Assembly: GCA_902793195.1 (NCBI GenBank)
Contig: CADBCS010000007.1
Span: forward strand, 19,870 to 83,869
Reading direction: 5' to 3'
Length of the DNA: 64,000 nt
Source of the DNA: an uncultured Coriobacteriaceae bacterium
GTDB lineage: Bacteria > Actinomycetota > Coriobacteriia > Coriobacteriales > Atopobiaceae
In this document: positions 1 to 9,402 of the stretch, piece after piece
Position numbering within the stretch: the stretch's first letter is position 1
How the letters are laid out: every line of letters starts with the position of its first letter
Made by a program: the position numbers and the translations under genes
The notes under the pieces: generated by a model
Database searches by the model: none
What the model was told of the DNA's origin: nothing
Seen by the model: only the letters and a program-made list of their open reading frames with translations

Positions 1-51
1 CCCGGCCACGACAAGCGCCACGGTCACCAGGTTGTATGTCCGCCTCCTCAC
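1..51 (-). CDS. Sortase (class C-like), N-terminal fragment at window edge
   Basis: Only the first 17 codons are inside the window. Reading leftwards from a GTG at 49-51, they encode a short Arg-rich stretch (M-R-R-R-T-Y) followed by a hydrophobic run (LVTVALVVAG), the usual start of a membrane-anchored pilin-specific sortase. A GGAGGT ribosome-binding sequence (55-60) lies three bases upstream of the GTG. It directly follows the major pilin gene on the same strand, where class C pilus-polymerising sortases are normally found. The identification rests on position and the N-terminal pattern; no catalytic residues are visible, so another membrane protein remains possible. Confidence 0.5.
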   Translation of the reverse strand, partial: MRRRTYNLVTVALVVAG

Positions 52-70
52 GGCACCTCCCCCAGACACA

Positions 71-119
71 CGCGCGGGAGGCAGCCCCGGGGGCACCCCC
101 CAAAGCGACCTCCCGCGCG
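71..119 (-). terminator. Hairpin between major pilin and downstream sortase (attenuator/terminator)
   Basis: A perfect 11-bp inverted repeat (71-81 with 109-119, core CGCGCGGGAGG) encloses a C/G-rich loop in the gap between the major pilin stop codon and the next gene. There is no T-run, so it may be a partial terminator or mRNA-processing site. Pilin operons often use such an element to make much more pilin than sortase mRNA; that role is inference. Confidence 0.5.
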
Positions 120-125
120 GCGGCA

Positions 126-1811
126 CTACTCGACGCGCAGCCGGCGCCTCGCGATGAGCACCACGAAGGTGGCGAGCGCAAGTCCGGAGCCGATGCCAAC
201 GAGCGCCACCGTTCCCAGCCCGCCGGTTGCGGGAAGCACCACGCCGGGCTTGTTCTTTACGCTGGCCGTGAGGCTTGCGGCATCGAGGTTCGCCGTCATG
301 GTGAACTGCGCTCCGTCGGTTCCCGTGAGGGCCTTGAGCTTGGGCTCTTCCGACTGCGTCTCGTGCTCGGCGGTAATGGTGAACTGGATGGGGTCAATGG
401 TGTTGTAGCCTGCGGGCGTGGTCGTCTCCGTGAGCTTGTACACGCCATCGTCCAAGCCCGCAAACTCAAACGTGGAACCCGTGGCGCCACCCGTCTTCTT
501 TGGGTTGGCCGCGCCGGATCCCGTATGGAGCTGCGTGACGTTTACCCACTTGCCCTTGACGCCGCCTACGGTCACTGCGCCATTTTGGTCGGCCACGAAC
601 TTCTCGAGCGTAAAGTCGGCGCCTGTGAGGGGATTGTTGCTCTCGTTCACCTTGTTAAAGACGGTCTTGTAGGTAAACACAACGTTTGTGTCGGGGGTCG
701 TGCTGCCCACATGGTTCGGATTCGTCGGGTCGCTCGAGTAGTACACGCTGTACGTGTTGCGATTTCCAAAGCTTCCTACTGTTGCGGATGCGTTGAGCGT
801 CGCGTTGTACTTAACCGTAATGGTGTCGCCGCCTTGGAGGGCCTTGGCCGCAGCGGGCATGCTTTCGGCCATGAGGTTTGGTATGTCGAGCGCCATAACC
901 TTGCCGCCCGTATAGTTGGATGTTACGGAAATCTGCGTACCGTCCAGGGCGTCTATCGTCTGCCCCGTCTTCTCCACAAACGTCACCGCAGTGCCCGTGG
1001 TGTCGCTTGCGCCGTAGTAAATGGTGGCCGATCCGTCCCAGGTAAGACCCGCGCTCAGATCGTCTGTAAAGATGAGCCTATAGCCAACGGAGGCAAAGTT
1101 CGCATAGTTGGTGGGCAGCGTTACCGTGAGCGTAAAGGGAATGGTGTCACCAATGTCGTAGTCGGACGAGTCTTGCGTCGAGCTAAGGACCGCACTGAGC
1201 GAGTCGTTGACGTCCTGGGTCTTCTTTGCGGAGGTGGGAACGGCCGCCTTGGGATCTGCCGCCACGTCTGCGCCCACAACGTCCACAATGTAGTCGCTGT
1301 AGGTTGCTCCGCTCGGCACAACGGTGTTGCGCACAAGGTAGTAACCAGGGGCGAGACCGGTCGCACCGTAGCCCACAACGCTCTGGCTGCCATTGATGTT
1401 GTACGTACCCTTTGTCGTGGAGATGGCATTTTGCAGCGACTCACCGTTGTTTGTGCCCAAGCTGGTAAGTATGGTGTGGAACACGTCGTTGTTCGCGTTC
1501 TCCGCCACCTTCTCGGCAACCTTCTCGGCGCACCGATCGTCACCGGTGAGGTTGAACATGTTGTAGACCTTCGTCTTTGTGTCTTCCTTTACGCCATTGC
1601 CCCACTCGATGTCGGACAGCACGACCTTTCCTGCGGTGTTCGTGGAGGGTGTGCCCGTAAAAATCTGATACAACAGGTACGTATAGCCGTCTTCGTTGTT
1701 CTTTATCACAAAGGTGTGTCGTCCGTCTTCCGCCAACGCCGTCGAGCACAGCAAGGGCAATGCCAGCAGAACGGCCATGAGCAGCGCCAAGATTCGCCTT
1801 GTTCTTTTCAC
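126..1811 (-). CDS. Major (shaft) pilin, LPXTG-anchored, SpaA/FimA type
   Basis: Predicted 561-aa secreted pilin. The GTG start at 1809-1811 is chosen because AAGGAG (1821-1826) lies 9 bases upstream; an upstream ATG directly abuts the same sequence. It begins with a basic signal peptide ending near ALA. A fimbrial isopeptide-formation D2-type domain follows in the first half. A C-terminal Cna-B-like domain has an E-box-like YKLTET sequence, typical of intramolecular Lys-Asn isopeptide bonds. The sorting signal is LPATG at about residue 526, then a hydrophobic segment and a basic tail (ARRRLR). By analogy with SpaA-type pilins it is the polymer subunit, exported and then joined by the adjacent sortase. 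A canonical WxxxVxVYPK pilin motif is not obvious; the lysine-containing stretch before the D2 domain (about residues 180-190) is the best candidate for the linking lysine. Confidence 0.88.
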   Translation of the reverse strand: MKRTRRILALLMAVLLALPLLCSTALAEDGRHTFVIKNNEDGYTYLLYQIFTGTPSTNTAGKVVLSDIEWGNGVKEDTKTKVYNMFNLTGDDRCAEKVAEKVAENANNDVFHTILTSLGTNNGESLQNAISTTKGTYNINGSQSVVGYGATGLAPGYYLVRNTVVPSGATYSDYIVDVVGADVAADPKAAVPTSAKKTQDVNDSLSAVLSSTQDSSDYDIGDTIPFTLTVTLPTNYANFASVGYRLIFTDDLSAGLTWDGSATIYYGASDTTGTAVTFVEKTGQTIDALDGTQISVTSNYTGGKVMALDIPNLMAESMPAAAKALQGGDTITVKYNATLNASATVGSFGNRNTYSVYYSSDPTNPNHVGSTTPDTNVVFTYKTVFNKVNESNNPLTGADFTLEKFVADQNGAVTVGGVKGKWVNVTQLHTGSGAANPKKTGGATGSTFEFAGLDDGVYKLTETTTPAGYNTIDPIQFTITAEHETQSEEPKLKALTGTDGAQFTMTANLDAASLTASVKNKPGVVLPATGGLGTVALVGIGSGLALATFVVLIARRRLRVE

Positions 1812-1951
1812 TCTTCTCATCTCCTTATAACTTCGAGCCAGTGCATCCAGAGCCATTGCATCCAATCATTGGGAAGACGTCCACGCGGGCCCTCCCCTCA
1901 CGCGGTGCGTGGGCGGCGGACCGCCTCGAATGCGTTCCAAGAAGGCGCTCG

Positions 1952-4900
1952 TCATGGGCGATCACCTCCCCGCCGCGCACGCTGCCTACCTGCGGTCAGT
2001 GCCACCGCGCACAGCGCAAGCACAACGCCCGTACCCTGCAGTGCCGCGCTGCCACTTCCTCCCGTGGACGGGAGCACCACACCCTCGCTGTTGGGCACGG
2101 TAACGGTGCCACCCTCCACAGGCAGGCTGGTATTGCTTCCAACCTTTATGGCCGTCATCGCCGTTGCGTCGTCTGCGGGCACGGTGAGCCTCACCGGGCT
2201 CTCCAGCTTGTTGTATCCCGTGGGCGCCGACTCCTCCACCAGGTAGTACGTGCCCTGCTTGAGCGTACCAAGCGAGAAGGTGCCGTCGGTGCCCGAAACG
2301 TGGCGTTCGTGGCCTGTCATCGGGGCGGACTCCATGCTGCCATCCGCCAGCTCCCTATGCAGCGAGAATACCGCGCCCTGCAGCGCGTTGCTCGTTCCCG
2401 TAACCACCTTGCGCACGCTCACCGAGCGCGTGTACACGGGGTTGACGACCTGGGTTAGATCGACCTCAGCACCGTAGTTGTCCACATACGTAACGCTGGA
2501 GGTCTTGCTGCCCACCACCAGCGTGTATATGCGCGTGTCGCGCATAACGTAGCCCGTGGGCGCAAGCGTCTCCTTCATGTAGTACGTGCCGGGGTTGAGT
2601 CCCTCGATCGTCACCATGCCCTGTTCGTCCGACACAAACACGGAGGGGCGCTGCTTGCCCGGATCGCTCACGAAGGCGGCCGCGGTAATGGGCACCCGGC
2701 AGGACGGGTCGACATACACCGTAAACTCCGCACCCGCAACCGCCCGCTGGCTGTCGTCCACCTTGGAGAAGACAACCTGCCCGCTGTTGGGCGTGTTCTC
2801 CACGTACACGCTCACATCGCCCGTGGCCGTGACCGTTTGCGACTGGCTCACAATGTAGTCCTCGTACCCGTCGGTGTCGGCGCTGGCATTGTAGTGCACG
2901 CTCTCTTCTCCACCGGGCTCGCCAATCCACTCCTCGCGCACCGTGTAGGTAACCGCGTTGCCGTTCACATACGTCGGCAGGCTCTCCCACGAGGCCGTCC
3001 AGTTGTTGGCGGGGCTCAGCTGCACGCTCTTGCCCGTCACGGCCACCCCGTTTCGCAGCAGCTGCATGGTAACGGGCGTTGTCGCACCGTTGGTCCAGTT
3101 CTTGCTCACCTGGATGTTCGTGGTTCTGGGCTCGTTGAGGATGTTCACAAAGGGCCTTCTGGCACTGTCGTTGACCTCGCCCAACTCAACGAGCGCGCTC
3201 AGGCTTGGGTTGCTCGTAACGCTGTCGTCGAGCGTCACATGGGAAATCTGGACGTCCGACAGCTCCACGGTTCCCGTTATGCTACCCGGCAGAGCCACAT
3301 ATCCCTCGCGCGGCTCCTCCTCGATCTTGAACCGATAGGAGCCGTTGGGCACGGGATACCTCTTGTTTTCGTACCACACCTCGCTTGGGACGCTAATGAC
3401 GTACATTCCCGAGTCGTCCGTCGTAAAGGACAGGGGCAGTTCGACGGTCTGCCCGTCGGACTCCACGTAGAGCGTAAAGGTAAAGCGCGCGTCCGCGATG
3501 GGTCCCCTGCTCGTTGCGTCCTGCTTGACCAGCGCAATCTCGCGCGGCTGGGTGTATCGGTTGGTAAACGAGACGGTCTGGATGTCTGCTATGGTCGCGT
3601 TGTCGGGATAGGAGTAGACCTTCTCCATCTCCACCACGTTGGAGTCGCCCACATCCACCACGCTTTGGGTGGTGTTGCTCACGTGGATGGACCGCGCCGT
3701 GGCGTAAGGGGACTGCGCCGTGTAGTAGTGCTCCGCCACCCAGTAGGAGGTGAGGGGTTCCAAGGTGTCAATGACCCACGTGTAAGTCCCGTTCTCGCTG
3801 ATGTAATAACCCAGGTCATCGTTGCTGTCCTGGTCGGTGTGCCAGTGGAGCCTGAGCTTGTACTCCTCGCTTAGGCTGGTGTTTTGCGTCTTGTCCTGGT
3901 CGCGCGTCACCCCAATGTAGAAGTTGCCGCTCTTGATTGCGTCAATCGCCGCCTGTGAGCCGTCGAAGCGCTTGGTCACCACGAGCTTGGCGTACTTGGG
4001 GATGAGCATGCCATCCACGTGCCAGCTGTTCTCCTGGTCCTTGAGCACGTACCAGCGCAGGTCGAAGTAGTCGGTGGTGAGGTGCTCCTGCGGAATTGCC
4101 GTGCCGTTTATCTGGATCTTGCGATCGGCCGAGACGGCCGCGTTCCACGCGCGGATGCGAGCAAACATAAACTCGTCGCTGGGGAACGGTTGCTCAAAGG
4201 TGATGGTCGATCCAGGGTACGCGGGACCGTTGCTCTGACCGCTAAACTCCTCGGAGTAGGGAATGCTGGTGTTCGCGTGAGCTCGCAGCTGGCTATCTAT
4301 GGTGTCGATCTCGTCGCGGGTGGATGCGTTGGAGTAGCCAAAGAAGTCCATGCGGATGCCGCTCACGTTGTCGTCAGTCGCAAACTGGCTCTCGCCGCCA
4401 AGGAAGATGCGCGAGGTAAACAGGCAGTCGGTATAGGTCGCGGTATTGCCAATGTCGAAGGTCGTGTCGAACAGCCGCACAAAGAAGCCGCAGGTGTTGG
4501 TGTTCATGCGATCGGCCCTGTTGGCCAAGCCGTAATAGCCCCGCTTTCCAGGCAGGTAGGCGTCCCACACGGCCTCGTAGGTAACGGGACCCCAAACGGG
4601 GACCGCCGTGCCTGCCGGGTAGATGGTTCCGTCTCCGCCCTGCACGCGCCATCCCTTGAACGTGTGCGTGAGCAGGTTGTAGGCGTTGTTCGTTTGGCTC
4701 ACGCGAATGGTTGCGTCGTCGGCGGGATTGTTGTGCACGAGGTCGGGAAGGACCAGCGTTGCGCCGTTGTCCAACGTCTGGCTGTAGAGGTCTTCGCCAA
4801 GGATGGTGAGGGTTGCCGGCGAGTTGATGCTCACGTCCTTGGAGCACCACGGCACGCTCTCCCAATGCTGGAAGTCGGCGGAGTTGTTGCCCACCTGCTG

Positions 4901-7732
4901 GATAACGCGCAGATCGTACGTTACGGTGCAGACGGGCACAAAGACGGCAGTAAGCTCCTGGATGTGGTTGCTGGAGAGGGGCTGGTCGATGTAGCTCACG
5001 GTATCGCTCGTGTTGCTCAGTCGCGCACCGTTGAACTCCCAGTGGTCGAAACGGTAGCCGTCGTTGGGAACGGCGGTAACGGGGTTGTTGAGGGTGATGT
5101 AGTAGCCCGTCTGCGCGAGGGCGCCCCAGCCCACCCATTGGTCCGTTAGGTCGGCAGACCCCTGCAGGATTCTGCCCGCACCCAACGCCTCGGCCGTAAT
5201 CAAAACGCGACTCGTGTTTATGGCTAGGTATTCCGCCTTGTATGCCACGTTTTGGGTAACAGCCGGAAGGTTCTTGAGCTCGTGGTCGCGCGTGAGGATG
5301 TGGTTTTGCTCGTCGCGCCAGGCAACAAAGGTGTAGCCGTTGTAGTCCCAGGCAGTTGCGCCGCTGGGATTGTGATCCTCGTAGACCTGCTCGGAGACGT
5401 CCTGGCCCGTCCAGTCACTCCCCGTAACGGTGATGTATCCCACGGGCGCTCCACCCTTGGAGTTGTACGAGTAGTAGCGCACGTTGCAAGGGGCCGCCTT
5501 AACGAAGCGCGCCTGCACCATAATGTCCTGGCTCAGGTCTGCCGGAGCCACAAAGGAGGCGGAGGAGCAGATGAGGTTCTCGGTCCCCACCTGATACCAA
5601 CCGATGAACTTGCTGTCGTAATTTGGCACGGCCAAGGCGCCAGCCGCGGATCCCGAGTAGCAAAAGTAGACGTCGTGATTGACTCTTTGGTCATCCAAGT
5701 ACGTATAGCTCATCGCGCTACCCTGCTGGACGGTTCCGTTCACGCGGCCCTGCTCGTCCGCCCAGACCCACTGGTCGAAGGTCACCATGTACTGGTCGTC
5801 GGGCACAAAGCAGGCGGTAAAGGTATGCCAACGCTCCCCCACCATTGCCTCTGCAATCGAGGGTTGGATGGAATACAGGTTTCCCCTGGCCACGCCATCT
5901 CCCGTCGCTCCCATGCCGTAGTCCTCGTAGCCATTGATGCGCCAGCCAATAAAGTGATAGCCGGGTGTGCAGCTTTGGTTCCCGTTAGTGGGATTGTCGG
6001 CAGAGCGCGGTCGCACGCCCGAGAGCGCAACGCCGGCATCCGTCACGGCCTCCACGACGGAGGGGCCGTACACGGTGCTGCGCTCATAGACGCAACCGCC
6101 CGTACTGTCGTTTACGTTCATCTGGAAGTAGTACGACTTCGCATCCGTAACGTCCACCACGTACACGTTGCCGTTCGCCATAGTAACGATAAGCGTCTCC
6201 TGCGAGTCAAAGGCCACGAGGCTGCGCAGAACCCAGTCGTCGCCCCGCCGCTGCACCTCCACGAGCGAGGGATCGCTAAACGACACGGACGCAACCTCGC
6301 CCGTTACAACGCCATCTAGCCTCAGCTCCCGGAGCAGCTGGGAGAGCGAAATTTCCGATCCGCCTGGCAGGTGATACTCGTAACCCTCGTACCAAAAGTC
6401 CACGGTAAAGGCAAAGGCAAACACCGAGAAGCCCTCGGTCGCAAAGGAGAAGCCATCCTTGCCCTTGCGCGCCTCCAGGCACTCGGCGCCGTCCTCGGCA
6501 AAGTGTACGAGGGCGTCGGGTGCCTTGGCCCTAGACACGACGACGTGCGCCTCCGTTTGCGGCTCCACCTCGTTGCCTTGCTCGTCCTGGATTCTCAAAT
6601 CCAGCAGGAGTAGGTCGTCTCCCACGTGGGCGCGCCTGTGTATGCCTCCTGCCAGCTCCTTCTCTTGGCTTCGCTCGATTTGGTCGATCTGTGCATCCGT
6701 TGGCGCAACGGTGGTCGCCACGAGCTGGTACGTCGCATCTGCTGGAAGCGTCGCCTCAACCTTCACGTGCATGTCGCCCACATCGGCCGTAAGGACAACG
6801 GGCTTTGCGGCTGGCTCCGTTGCATCGTTGCTGGTGCCGGCGGCTGACGTCTCCCCCTCGCTGGTCGGGACGGTCTTTGTGGTCTGGGTGTCGCTGGTGG
6901 TCTGGGTGTCATCGGTGACCTCGGCGCTGTCCGATGCGGGACGCACCGCAGCGGGCAGTCGCCCAAAGCCCAACAGCGCGGCATCCCTTGCGTCGAAGGA
7001 CAGCTCGCACACCGCACCTCCCCAGTCGCCCACAATGGCACCAAAGGTCCCCGCTCCCTCGTCTGCCTGCTCGACGATTCCCACCATCGTGCGCCCGTCA
7101 TCGCAGGCGACAAAGGCCAAGTCGCCGTTACGTGGGAAATAGGGCGAGGCGGCATGGTCCTCATACTGGCCCGCCTGCACGAGCGCGTCCTGCCATCCTT
7201 GCGCGTTGGTCCCACGGGGCATCACGTCGGTTCCTATGCCGGCATGCTCCAGGCAAAACGACGCAAAGGCGACGTTCCAGTCCTCGTATGGGTTGTTCTC
7301 CCACGCACCGTATCGGGTGTATCCCGCCACCGTGCCATCCGCGCGCACCTGGTAGTTGTGCTCGCTCGCACGATACCCCAGCTGGGTCCGTGCAATCGCC
7401 ACCAGCTGGTCCGGCAGCGCCTCTGCCGCATCCGCCGGCAACGTGCAGAGCCAGTCGGCCTCCGTCTCCACGTCGGCGTTTGGGTTGGAGTAGCACGACA
7501 GGTCGTGTACGTGCTCCACAAGAGCACAGGAGTTCTCTTGGCACACCTCGGTGTGCTGATGCTCCTCTAGGCCACAGAAGGTCGGCTTCTTTTGGGTAAA
7601 CGCGGGAAGACGCATGAGGGCCGACGTCGTCGCTGCCACGACCAACCCCAACAGGCACACGAGCGCGAGGAACCGACGGCGCACACGACGCTTCCGTCCA
7701 AGCGATGCGATGCGTGTGCGCAGGTCCCTCAT
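1952..7732 (-). CDS. Large tip/adhesive pilin with degenerate CHAP-like domain and LPSTG anchor
   Basis: A 1926-aa surface protein. Visible layout: basic N-terminus with membrane-spanning signal (about 1-42); Cys/His-rich segment (about 53-96) with EHxH..C repeats; CHAP-like fold (about 105-245); a domain also found twice in the 5079-aa protein (about 305-440); InlB-like repeats with GW(R/Y) motifs (about 550-1030); an unassigned middle region; several Cna-B/SpaA domains with YxxxE(T/E) boxes (about 1340-1880); LPSTG at about residue 1887, hydrophobic segment and basic tail. In the CHAP-like part the usual catalytic Cys is Asn153 (DWNVAFASFC) and the usual His is Met216 (TMVGIV), so hydrolase activity is unlikely. 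It is the second gene of the pilus operon, 15 bases after the signal peptidase stop, which suggests translational coupling and a tip-adhesin role. Confidence 0.85.
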   Translation of the reverse strand: MRDLRTRIASLGRKRRVRRRFLALVCLLGLVVAATTSALMRLPAFTQKKPTFCGLEEHQHTEVCQENSCALVEHVHDLSCYSNPNADVETEADWLCTLPADAAEALPDQLVAIARTQLGYRASEHNYQVRADGTVAGYTRYGAWENNPYEDWNVAFASFCLEHAGIGTDVMPRGTNAQGWQDALVQAGQYEDHAASPYFPRNGDLAFVACDDGRTMVGIVEQADEGAGTFGAIVGDWGGAVCELSFDARDAALLGFGRLPAAVRPASDSAEVTDDTQTTSDTQTTKTVPTSEGETSAAGTSNDATEPAAKPVVLTADVGDMHVKVEATLPADATYQLVATTVAPTDAQIDQIERSQEKELAGGIHRRAHVGDDLLLLDLRIQDEQGNEVEPQTEAHVVVSRAKAPDALVHFAEDGAECLEARKGKDGFSFATEGFSVFAFAFTVDFWYEGYEYHLPGGSEISLSQLLRELRLDGVVTGEVASVSFSDPSLVEVQRRGDDWVLRSLVAFDSQETLIVTMANGNVYVVDVTDAKSYYFQMNVNDSTGGCVYERSTVYGPSVVEAVTDAGVALSGVRPRSADNPTNGNQSCTPGYHFIGWRINGYEDYGMGATGDGVARGNLYSIQPSIAEAMVGERWHTFTACFVPDDQYMVTFDQWVWADEQGRVNGTVQQGSAMSYTYLDDQRVNHDVYFCYSGSAAGALAVPNYDSKFIGWYQVGTENLICSSASFVAPADLSQDIMVQARFVKAAPCNVRYYSYNSKGGAPVGYITVTGSDWTGQDVSEQVYEDHNPSGATAWDYNGYTFVAWRDEQNHILTRDHELKNLPAVTQNVAYKAEYLAINTSRVLITAEALGAGRILQGSADLTDQWVGWGALAQTGYYITLNNPVTAVPNDGYRFDHWEFNGARLSNTSDTVSYIDQPLSSNHIQELTAVFVPVCTVTYDLRVIQQVGNNSADFQHWESVPWCSKDVSINSPATLTILGEDLYSQTLDNGATLVLPDLVHNNPADDATIRVSQTNNAYNLLTHTFKGWRVQGGDGTIYPAGTAVPVWGPVTYEAVWDAYLPGKRGYYGLANRADRMNTNTCGFFVRLFDTTFDIGNTATYTDCLFTSRIFLGGESQFATDDNVSGIRMDFFGYSNASTRDEIDTIDSQLRAHANTSIPYSEEFSGQSNGPAYPGSTITFEQPFPSDEFMFARIRAWNAAVSADRKIQINGTAIPQEHLTTDYFDLRWYVLKDQENSWHVDGMLIPKYAKLVVTKRFDGSQAAIDAIKSGNFYIGVTRDQDKTQNTSLSEEYKLRLHWHTDQDSNDDLGYYISENGTYTWVIDTLEPLTSYWVAEHYYTAQSPYATARSIHVSNTTQSVVDVGDSNVVEMEKVYSYPDNATIADIQTVSFTNRYTQPREIALVKQDATSRGPIADARFTFTLYVESDGQTVELPLSFTTDDSGMYVISVPSEVWYENKRYPVPNGSYRFKIEEEPREGYVALPGSITGTVELSDVQISHVTLDDSVTSNPSLSALVELGEVNDSARRPFVNILNEPRTTNIQVSKNWTNGATTPVTMQLLRNGVAVTGKSVQLSPANNWTASWESLPTYVNGNAVTYTVREEWIGEPGGEESVHYNASADTDGYEDYIVSQSQTVTATGDVSVYVENTPNSGQVVFSKVDDSQRAVAGAEFTVYVDPSCRVPITAAAFVSDPGKQRPSVFVSDEQGMVTIEGLNPGTYYMKETLAPTGYVMRDTRIYTLVVGSKTSSVTYVDNYGAEVDLTQVVNPVYTRSVSVRKVVTGTSNALQGAVFSLHRELADGSMESAPMTGHERHVSGTDGTFSLGTLKQGTYYLVEESAPTGYNKLESPVRLTVPADDATAMTAIKVGSNTSLPVEGGTVTVPNSEGVVLPSTGGSGSAALQGTGVVLALCAVALTAGRQRARRGGDRP

Positions 7733-7747
7733 ATCGTCACCACCACA

Positions 7748-8341
7748 TCACTCGACGGCGCCAAAAGAGCCCAGCGGCCACACGCGCAGGACGATCTTTC
7801 CCACAACGCGGTCCTCGCCCACGCACCCCACCTGTTCCATGCGGGAATCTATGGAGCTCATGCGCTGGTCGCCCATAACAAAGTATTGGTCGGCAGGCAC
7901 TTGGTACGGCAGGGTAAGGTCGCAGCTGCCGTACCCCTCCTCGCTCACGTAGGGCTCGTCCAGCTTGGTGCCGTTAACAAAGACCGCACCGTTCTTTTGC
8001 ATGTTGAACCATTCGCCCGGACCGCAAATTACGCGCTTTACCAGAATCTTGTTGTTGTAATAGAACGCAACGACATCGCCCGTCTGGTACGCAGGCGACT
8101 TGAGCGAGACCACGATCTCGCCCTCCCGCAGCAGCGGCGCCATGGAGTCGCCGTATATCCTAAACGTGGGGAACACGAACGTGGCCAAAAGCACGACGAT
8201 CGCCGCAATGCTGAGCAGGACGCCCAGCGTGCTCGCAAGCACCCGCACGACACGCCGTCGCTGCTGGTGCCTGCTAAGCTCGCCTTCGATCTGCGCCGCC
8301 GAGAGCCGCGTATGTTCCTGCCCGCGCTTATCGTCAACCAT
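7748..8341 (-). CDS. lepB: Signal peptidase I, pilus-operon type
   Basis: A 197-aa type I signal peptidase (S26 family). A basic cytoplasmic N-terminus is followed by one membrane segment (about 31-57) and the catalytic serine in GDSMAP (Ser66). The general-base lysine is in the KILVKRV segment (Lys102), and a conserved VMGD motif follows near the C-terminus. It removes signal peptides from exported proteins. As the first gene of the pilin operon it probably processes the two pilins, which have long basic N-termini, as dedicated signal peptidases do in other Gram-positive pilus clusters. The ATG start has only a weak AAAGG upstream. Confidence 0.9.
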   Translation of the reverse strand: MVDDKRGQEHTRLSAAQIEGELSRHQQRRRVVRVLASTLGVLLSIAAIVVLLATFVFPTFRIYGDSMAPLLREGEIVVSLKSPAYQTGDVVAFYYNNKILVKRVICGPGEWFNMQKNGAVFVNGTKLDEPYVSEEGYGSCDLTLPYQVPADQYFVMGDQRMSSIDSRMEQVGCVGEDRVVGKIVLRVWPLGSFGAVE

Positions 8342-8462
8342 ATGCTGTTATAGCCTTTATGCTGCGTGACCGTATATGTCATCTATTGTACAACAATGAT
8401 AATTAATTCTCGCCAGCGGATAGTGCCACGGTGGGGAGTGTCCCGGACGTGGCAAGCGTGTC

Positions 8463-8714
8463 CTACTCTGCGGCCCTGTTGCGAACGTTCTCCAAATAGA
8501 GGTCGGCAGCTTCCTGGGCCGCCTCAAAGACCCCACTCAGCTTGAGTGCAGCCTCGGCCAACGATCCCGCCTCCTCTATGGCAAGGTTTCGATTGGCGAG
8601 CTCATCCCGCAGCCGCTTGTTTTCGTCGGCCAGCCGCTCGTTCTCCTGCTCCAGCTCGAGCAGCATCTTGAGCAGATCCTCGCGCCTGAGTCTATGTAGG
8701 GGTTCGGTGGCCAT
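8463..8714 (-). CDS. Small coiled-coil protein of unknown function
   Basis: An 83-aa soluble protein, nearly all predicted helix. Heptad-like Leu/Glu/Arg spacing from about residue 10 to 50 (for example LLELEQENERLADENKRL) indicates a coiled coil. It has no signal peptide, membrane segment or Cys. It sits between the degenerate sortase gene and the pilus operon on the same strand, separated by about 70 bases from the former and 120 from the latter. The function is not recognisable; a structural or regulatory role linked to the surface locus is only suggested by position. Its ATG is preceded by AAAGGG. Confidence 0.7.
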   Translation of the reverse strand: MATEPLHRLRREDLLKMLLELEQENERLADENKRLRDELANRNLAIEEAGSLAEAALKLSGVFEAAQEAADLYLENVRNRAAE

Positions 8715-8786
8715 GCGATGCCCTTTTTGTCCAGTCGTTCGAATGCCGCGCTCGTATTGTTGCCGATAAGTATAGCCGCTGCCCCG

Positions 8787-9401
8787 TCAGTCGTCCCGCG
8801 TCGCACTCTTTGTGGCGCGGACACAACGCACGACGCAGCAGGTCCCGTCTTGGTTGAAGGTAAAGAGCGTGAGGTCCCAATCGTCCAAAACCGCGTCTAT
8901 GTCTTCCAGTGCGTCGCGCTCCACGTTACTCACCGCGTAACGATGAAGCGCGCCGTCGACCGTCGCGAACCACACCTCGTCGCGGATGCCCACCGAGCCC
9001 AGACGGCCAAAGTGCGACCGATACCCTTCTCCGCAAACGATCAGGTCGTCGGTACCAATACCGCCGGCATAACGACAGGGACTGATGCGCAGGCGGTCGT
9101 CGCTGCTCTCGTCCGCAACGGGCAGGTCGACACCCACGGCGGGGATGATGACGGAGCCCATGTAGTCGTAGTCCCCTATGCGCTCCACCGTCGTGGGCTG
9201 GTTGGACGCGGGGTCGGCCTCGTGGAGTTGGGGCCGTACCTCTTCCAAGCGTTCCAAAACATGGGCACTCGCCTGCCGCGCCCGACGATCCTCCATCTGG
9301 TCGCGAACGAGAAGCGCCAGTGCCACGCACATGAGCGCAACGCCCACGACGATGAGCACGCGATACGCGCGCAGTTCCCTCCCCCCTTGCATGGCACCCA
9401 T
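8787..9401 (-). CDS. Sortase-fold protein lacking all catalytic residues (pseudo-sortase)
   Basis: About 204 aa with an N-terminal membrane segment (about 13-32) and a sortase beta-barrel-like domain. The sortase landmarks are recognisable but altered. Where active sortases have the catalytic His (G-H-N-Y-R-S-H-F), this has GEGYRSHF (Glu125). Where they have TLxTC, this has TLFTF (Phe182). The catalytic Arg position before VVRC is occupied by Cys-Cys. The reading frame is intact over the whole domain, so it is not a decaying pseudogene by frameshift. The start at 9401 lies one base after the stop of the upstream surface-protein gene; a second ATG at 9392 is a possible alternative. It may act as a substrate-binding or scaffolding protein, or may simply be inactive; both are inference. 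Confidence 0.75.
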   Translation of the reverse strand: MGAMQGGRELRAYRVLIVVGVALMCVALALLVRDQMEDRRARQASAHVLERLEEVRPQLHEADPASNQPTTVERIGDYDYMGSVIIPAVGVDLPVADESSDDRLRISPCRYAGGIGTDDLIVCGEGYRSHFGRLGSVGIRDEVWFATVDGALHRYAVSNVERDALEDIDAVLDDWDLTLFTFNQDGTCCVVRCVRATKSATRDD

Positions 9402-9402
9402 C

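Noticed and set aside
36..2246. Plus-strand open frame of 736 codons across the major pilin gene
   Set aside because: It is antisense to the pilin gene, which has a signal peptide, pilin domains and LPXTG motif; the plus-strand protein has no recognisable domain.
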